Origin: Clostridia bacterium
Lineage (GTDB): Bacteria; Bacillota_A; Clostridia; Christensenellales; Aristaeellaceae
NCBI GenBank assembly: GCA_017481185.1
Contig: JAFUPO010000048.1
Location: 1-9,385 of the forward strand
Length of the DNA: 9,385 bases
Reading direction: 5' to 3'
Below the pieces are notes generated by a model. It worked only from the letters and a program-made list of their open reading frames with translations. It did no database searches and was not told the DNA's origin. Position 1 is the first letter of the stretch. Each line of letters starts with the position of its first letter. Below are positions 5,881 to 9,385 of the stretch, one piece after another. Position numbers and translations under genes: made by a program.

Positions 5881-8800
5881 CTCAACCTTTTTCAGCACCT
5901 CCAGGGTAAAGACGGGGCTTTCATCCGTTTCGTTATCAGTGCTGGTCACGATGCATTGATAGCGATCGCCATTGTTTTTCAAGGCAGCTGCACTGATAAC
6001 AAGGCTGGCACGGTTCTCGCCAATATTACGCCAGCCAGTGCCGTCATTAAGATTGATCTGCCACTGATAGAAAGCGGCGTTTGTTGCCTCAACGGTCAGG
6101 GTAACGCTTTCCCCCTCGTAAACGGAGGCTTTTTGATCCGTGGTAGGCCAAGTGACCTCTGGCACGATAGCAGCAGGGGCCCTTTGCACCGTCACCACTG
6201 CCGAGGCTCTTTGGGCGCTGTCACCCTTTGCGGCAGCTGTAACGGTAATGGAAGCAGCGGTTTCGTCTGCGCCGATGGTCAGCAAACCGTTGGCGGCGAT
6301 CCCGGTAGCGGCGCTGCTATGGCCAGTGACCGACCACTGCACCGTATCATCAAAGCTGCCGGTGCCTGTAACTGCGGCGGTGAAGCTCTGGGTACCCCCC
6401 GCAACAACAGTGGCCGCAGCCGGAGTAACTGTTACGCCGGTAATGGCGGCCGGTTCATCCTCCCAGATGGCATAGAGCGTTCTGTTCTGATCGACCACAA
6501 GGGATGTGATGACCTCGCCGTTTTCGCTCAACGCCCAGCCCTTGAACCGCTTGCCGTTCGGCGCTGCAAAGGTACACTCAGGCAGCGGATAGCTGCCAAT
6601 CACCTGCGCCGCTGCCATGCTTCCGCTGCCGCCGTTGGCATCGAACGCGACCTTATAACCGATCAAATCAACATTAACGGTGAACTTGAATGTGCCATAG
6701 GTTTGACTGGTAAGGGTCAGCACAAGCTGACCGGAGGCAGGCGCTGTCTGTGCAATGGTGGTAAATTTGAGGCTGGCCTCGTTGGATCCCCCTGTGAACG
6801 TCGGCGTAACGCCGCTGATAATCGAAAAGCTGCCCGTCACAGCCGATACAGGAAGCTGCAGGGCTGCATCCGGGGGGAGCAGCGAGGTGAGAGTGAGCGT
6901 AGGCGTATGGCTTACGTTATACAGCCCTTCCCACGCAAGGGTTTGCGTAAGCTCAGGGGTATGCTGCCAGATGGCGAACAGCTCCGTATCTTTGCTTACG
7001 GCGATAGACGTGGTGCTGATCACCTCGCCATCCTTGCTGTATGACCAGCCCTTGAAGGCCATGCCGCCGGGCACGGTGGTTTCGGGGGCAGTGAACCCAC
7101 AGGCCGGGAGCGTATAGGTGCCATCCGCGCTGCTTACCACAGCTGCGGCCATGCTGCCCGTGCCGCCGTTTTTATTGAAGGTGATCTGCACTGCCTCAAA
7201 GCTTGCCGATACCTTCACATTGCTTGCAGGCATTTTGAAGGTGTATTTCCCCTCAGCGTTGGGGCCGGATACCTCCACCGGCGCATCATTCGCATCCGTT
7301 ACGGAAAGGGCCTTAAGCCCATAGCCGGGCTCCTGCGAAACGGTCAGGGTAATGGTCGTTTTTTCAGCGGCAGAAGTGGCGGAGGCCGTCACCTGGCCGT
7401 GCTGGATGGCAGCGTCTATTGCCACGCTGTATAGCTTGTTCCACTGGGCGTAGCGCCAGATATCGTAATCAACGGTAGGCGCCACAGTACTGCCATATGA
7501 GGCTGATGACGTAAAGGAGCTGTACCAGCCTTTGAACGCATAGCCCTCGCGGGACACCTGATCCTTGCCAGGCAGGGTCGCCCCTACGCCTACCTGAAAC
7601 TCCATGGTATAGGTATCATTGGGCGTGACCTCTGTGATCCCCGTGCCCGTTATGACGCCGCCATCGGTTTTGAAGGTGATAACGCGCATCACGGGATCAG
7701 GGGTATCCACGGTCAGCTTAATCCACGGCTGAGCGCTGATGCCGTTGTTTGCCACGCCATTTGCCGTTGCATTGGCAGCAAAATACCGATCCTTGTCGGT
7801 GGTGCTGAAAGCATTCTCCCCCGCGTAGGTGTAGCGCACCGCCATGTTGGCGTCATCGGTTGCGGCGGAGTTTTGAAGTGCCTTGCCGCTGCTGCCGGTT
7901 GCATCTGCAATAACCCAGCTGTTTTGACCATTCAGAACCACGGAAGCTGCCACAGCATATTTAACGCCTTTGGCTGTTAGCGTACTGTTTTCTATGATAA
8001 GCTTATCGCCGGAAAAGAGGCCCACGCCGTGGGACGCGCCCTCAGCGCTAACGCTGCTGCCATTGGTAATGGTAATATTCATGCTGCGGATCCAGCCCAG
8101 GCCCCGGTCCAAACCATAGCCGCCGCCCTTGGCCACCACCCTGCTGTTATTAATCACCAGCTCAGAGCAGCCGATACCGCTACTGTATGAATTGGGACTG
8201 CTGCCCTTGCCGCCGGTTACTGCTATGTCAGCGTTAAGAATCGTAATCTTTTTGCCGGAAGCAGTAAGCAAGCCGCAGCTATTTGTGCTTGTGCCATACA
8301 TTTTACCGGCAGTTGCTGTCAGCTTGCCCGTGCCGGTAACTGTCAAATCGCCATTTGAATAAACGCCTGCACTGTTGGATTTGGTGGTTGCATCCGCGCC
8401 GATAACGGTGGAGGCTGCATCCACACGAATCGTTAGCGCCGCCTCGGTGTCAGCATAGATGGCTGCGTTGGAGTATTTATTTCTCACGCCCTTGACATTC
8501 AAACCGCTGATTGCCAGCACATAGCCATCGGTTTCATTGCCCGTGATCTTGGCATTGCAGCTGCTGCCGGAAGATGCTGCCACGCTGCCGCTGCCATCGT
8601 TCACATAGTTGGTATCCAGCGCCAGCTGTACGCCGCCCACATAGACAGGCGATAAAACAAGCGCTTTTTTAAACGTGGCGGTTACGGCAACATTGCGGCC
8701 GGGCATAATGAAACTGTACACACCCTCAGTTGCCGCAATATCAACATCTTTTTCGCCGTCGTTGTACTTGACGGTGTCGATCTCATAGTTCGCGCTAGGG

Positions 8801-9385
8801 GTGATGGTCAAAGTGACGGTTTCACCCACCGCAGCCTTGGAGACAGAACTGCTGATGCTGCCGTTGGCTGCTGCATTGAGGGTGATGGTGTACGCGTCAA
8901 CTGACTGTAACGTTCTGCTGACCGGTTTATGAAAGAAATAATCATTATCCGCATCGTATTGCGTCGGAACCTGAATCTCAGTCAATTTGCCGCAGTTATC
9001 AAACAGGAAGCTTGCGGATGCTGCGCTGTTTGCAGGCTCCTGCTTGCCCCAATACTTTACGGTGGATAATTCAGTACATTTTGAAAATGCGCTGTTGCCC
9101 AAAGTGGTAACGCTTGAAGCAATCTCCACACTGGTCAGTGCCTCGCACTCATAGAAGGAATAACCTCCCACATTGGTAACCCCTTGTGCAATAACTACTT
9201 TTTGAATTTCGCTTTTATACTCATTCCATGGCGTGGTTTGACCGTAGTAATTCACCTGCATTTGGCCATCGCCCGAGATTGTCAGGGTGCCGGTGGATTC
9301 ATTAAACGCCCATGTGCAGCTGCCGGTCGTTCCGGTGATCTCCGCCTTTGCCGCCATGAATCCTCCCATACACAAAGTCAGCGCC
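5776..9385 (-). CDS. Large sortase-anchored mosaic surface protein, 5'-partial
   Basis: The frame is still open at the window edge, inside the signal peptide. Residues are numbered from the codon at 9375. Signal peptidase likely cuts after 'AKA' (11). Domains in order: a BspA-like leucine-rich segment (about 58-110); an 'MP..NV' repeat (162-236); a beta-helix-like region with Gly/Asn/Ser-rich short strands (240-500); Flg_new/InlB B-type repeats (565-646, 730-803, 908-972); a second 'MP..NV' repeat (650-728); an unclassified 100-residue beta segment (803-905); a Big_2-like domain (977-1063); an Ig-like domain with 'FYQWQ' and 'YQCIV' (1072-1160); then IPQTG (1166-1170), a hydrophobic span and a basic tail. 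Sortase should link it to peptidoglycan. Adhesion to host, mucus or other cells is the likely role, but no ligand can be read from sequence. TTG 9375 and ATG 9369 are not real starts, because the hydrophobic signal sequence continues upstream of them. Confidence 0.93.
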   Translation of the reverse strand, partial: ALTLCMGGFMAAKAEITGTTGSCTWAFNESTGTLTISGDGQMQVNYYGQTTPWNEYKSEIQKVVIAQGVTNVGGYSFYECEALTSVEIASSVTTLGNSAFSKCTELSTVKYWGKQEPANSAASASFLFDNCGKLTEIQVPTQYDADNDYFFHKPVSRTLQSVDAYTITLNAAANGSISSSVSKAAVGETVTLTITPSANYEIDTVKYNDGEKDVDIAATEGVYSFIMPGRNVAVTATFKKALVLSPVYVGGVQLALDTNYVNDGSGSVAASSGSSCNAKITGNETDGYVLAISGLNVKGVRNKYSNAAIYADTEAALTIRVDAASTVIGADATTKSNSAGVYSNGDLTVTGTGKLTATAGKMYGTSTNSCGLLTASGKKITILNADIAVTGGKGSSPNSYSSGIGCSELVINNSRVVAKGGGYGLDRGLGWIRSMNITITNGSSVSAEGASHGVGLFSGDKLIIENSTLTAKGVKYAVAASVVLNGQNSWVIADATGSSGKALQNSAATDDANMAVRYTYAGENAFSTTDKDRYFAANATANGVANNGISAQPWIKLTVDTPDPVMRVITFKTDGGVITGTGITEVTPNDTYTMEFQVGVGATLPGKDQVSREGYAFKGWYSSFTSSASYGSTVAPTVDYDIWRYAQWNKLYSVAIDAAIQHGQVTASATSAAEKTTITLTVSQEPGYGLKALSVTDANDAPVEVSGPNAEGKYTFKMPASNVKVSASFEAVQITFNKNGGTGSMAAAVVSSADGTYTLPACGFTAPETTVPGGMAFKGWSYSKDGEVISTTSIAVSKDTELFAIWQHTPELTQTLAWEGLYNVSHTPTLTLTSLLPPDAALQLPVSAVTGSFSIISGVTPTFTGGSNEASLKFTTIAQTAPASGQLVLTLTSQTYGTFKFTVNVDLIGYKVAFDANGGSGSMAAAQVIGSYPLPECTFAAPNGKRFKGWALSENGEVITSLVVDQNRTLYAIWEDEPAAITGVTVTPAAATVVAGGTQSFTAAVTGTGSFDDTVQWSVTGHSSAATGIAANGLLTIGADETAASITVTAAAKGDSAQRASAVVTVQRAPAAIVPEVTWPTTDQKASVYEGESVTLTVEATNAAFYQWQINLNDGTGWRNIGENRASLVISAAALKNNGDRYQCIVTSTDNETDESPVFTLEVLKKVEIPQTGDSADWALWTALLLGSLGCISMLTYKRKEN
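6460..7683 (-). repeat. Three Flg_new/InlB B-type repeats within the surface protein
   Basis: Copy 1 covers 7438-7683, copy 2 6967-7188 and copy 3 6460-6654. Each has the pattern strand, G-G/NGG, 'F.(K)GW', then a final 'AQW' or 'AIW'. Copies 2 and 3 are closest, sharing 'NGG(T/S)GSMAAA', 'FKGW' and 'GEVI', which suggests recent duplication. The family is common in Firmicute and Bacteroidetes surface proteins. Confidence 0.8.
7192..8892 (-). repeat. Two separated 'MP..NV' repeats within the surface protein
   Basis: Copy A is at 8668-8892 and copy B at 7192-7428. Both run from a 'G.(I/V)..S' strand through 'T(V/I)TLT(I/V)', 'Y..(D/K)...', then '(Y)(S/T)F.MP..NV.V.A.F'. This divergent repeat is typical of Firmicute extracellular proteins. 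The copies flank the beta-helix-like region, so the module was probably duplicated before or during domain insertion. Confidence 0.65.
9343..9385 (-). other. C-terminal end of a Sec signal peptide, cut by the window edge
   Basis: Read on the minus strand the last codons are A-L-T-L-C-M-G-G-F-M-A-A-K-A, then EITG. The hydrophobic run and the A-x-A motif fit signal peptidase I cleavage after Ala at base 9343. The N-terminal charged region lies beyond the window. Confidence 0.75.

Noticed and set aside
5872..7044. Plus-strand open frame of 390 codons opposite the surface-protein gene
   Set aside because: It is a shadow of a long GC-rich coding frame: no ribosome-binding site, no recognisable domain, and an odd Cys/Gly/Arg-rich composition. 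The minus-strand frame has clear domains.

Overview
The window looks like a chromosomal segment of a moderately GC-rich, Gram-positive Clostridia-type gut Firmicute. The evidence is a sortase-type cell-wall anchor (IPQTG, hydrophobic span, basic tail), Shine-Dalgarno-led genes, SigA-like TTGACT/TATAAT promoter elements, a Bacillus-type LexA-like box, and a Y-family polymerase of the 'GLDE.W.D' type seen in Clostridia. I cannot name a genus.

Layout. Bases 1-3606 carry plus-strand genes and 3479-9385 minus-strand genes; the two groups run tail to tail and overlap by 128 bp. The plus-strand run opens with the C-terminal domain of a divergent GMP synthase (cut by the window edge). It is followed almost without gaps by a membrane-anchored YkuE/YaeI-type metallophosphoesterase, an M19 membrane-dipeptidase homologue and an NfsA/NfrA-like flavin oxidoreductase. 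A strong intrinsic terminator (2845-2872) closes this run. Only 17 bp later comes a LolD/MacB-type ABC ATPase with no permease partner in the window.

The middle block (3479-5730, minus strand) is a compact three-gene operon: a Y-family DNA polymerase IV, a 93-residue conserved-looking protein of unknown function, and an SRAP (YedK/HMCES-type) protein that covalently caps abasic sites. It has its own promoter (TTGACT, 17 bp, TATAAT). A 14-bp sequence over the predicted transcription start matches 12 of 14 positions of the Bacillus LexA consensus. This suggests a DNA-damage-inducible abasic-site tolerance cassette: the polymerase copies past damage, the SRAP protein shields abasic sites, and the small protein may be a cofactor. 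It is the most interesting part of the window.

The last block (5734-9385, minus strand) is one large secreted, wall-anchored mosaic protein of about 1200 residues, truncated by the window edge inside its signal peptide. In order it has a BspA-like leucine-rich segment, a beta-helix-like region, three Listeria-Bacteroides (Flg_new/InlB B-type) repeats interleaved with two 'MP..NV' repeats, a Big_2-like domain, an Ig-like domain and the sorting signal. It ends in its own terminator just upstream of the polymerase operon promoter.

I saw no tRNA, rRNA, CRISPR array, insertion sequence or phage gene. No stretch over 300 bp lacks a gene.
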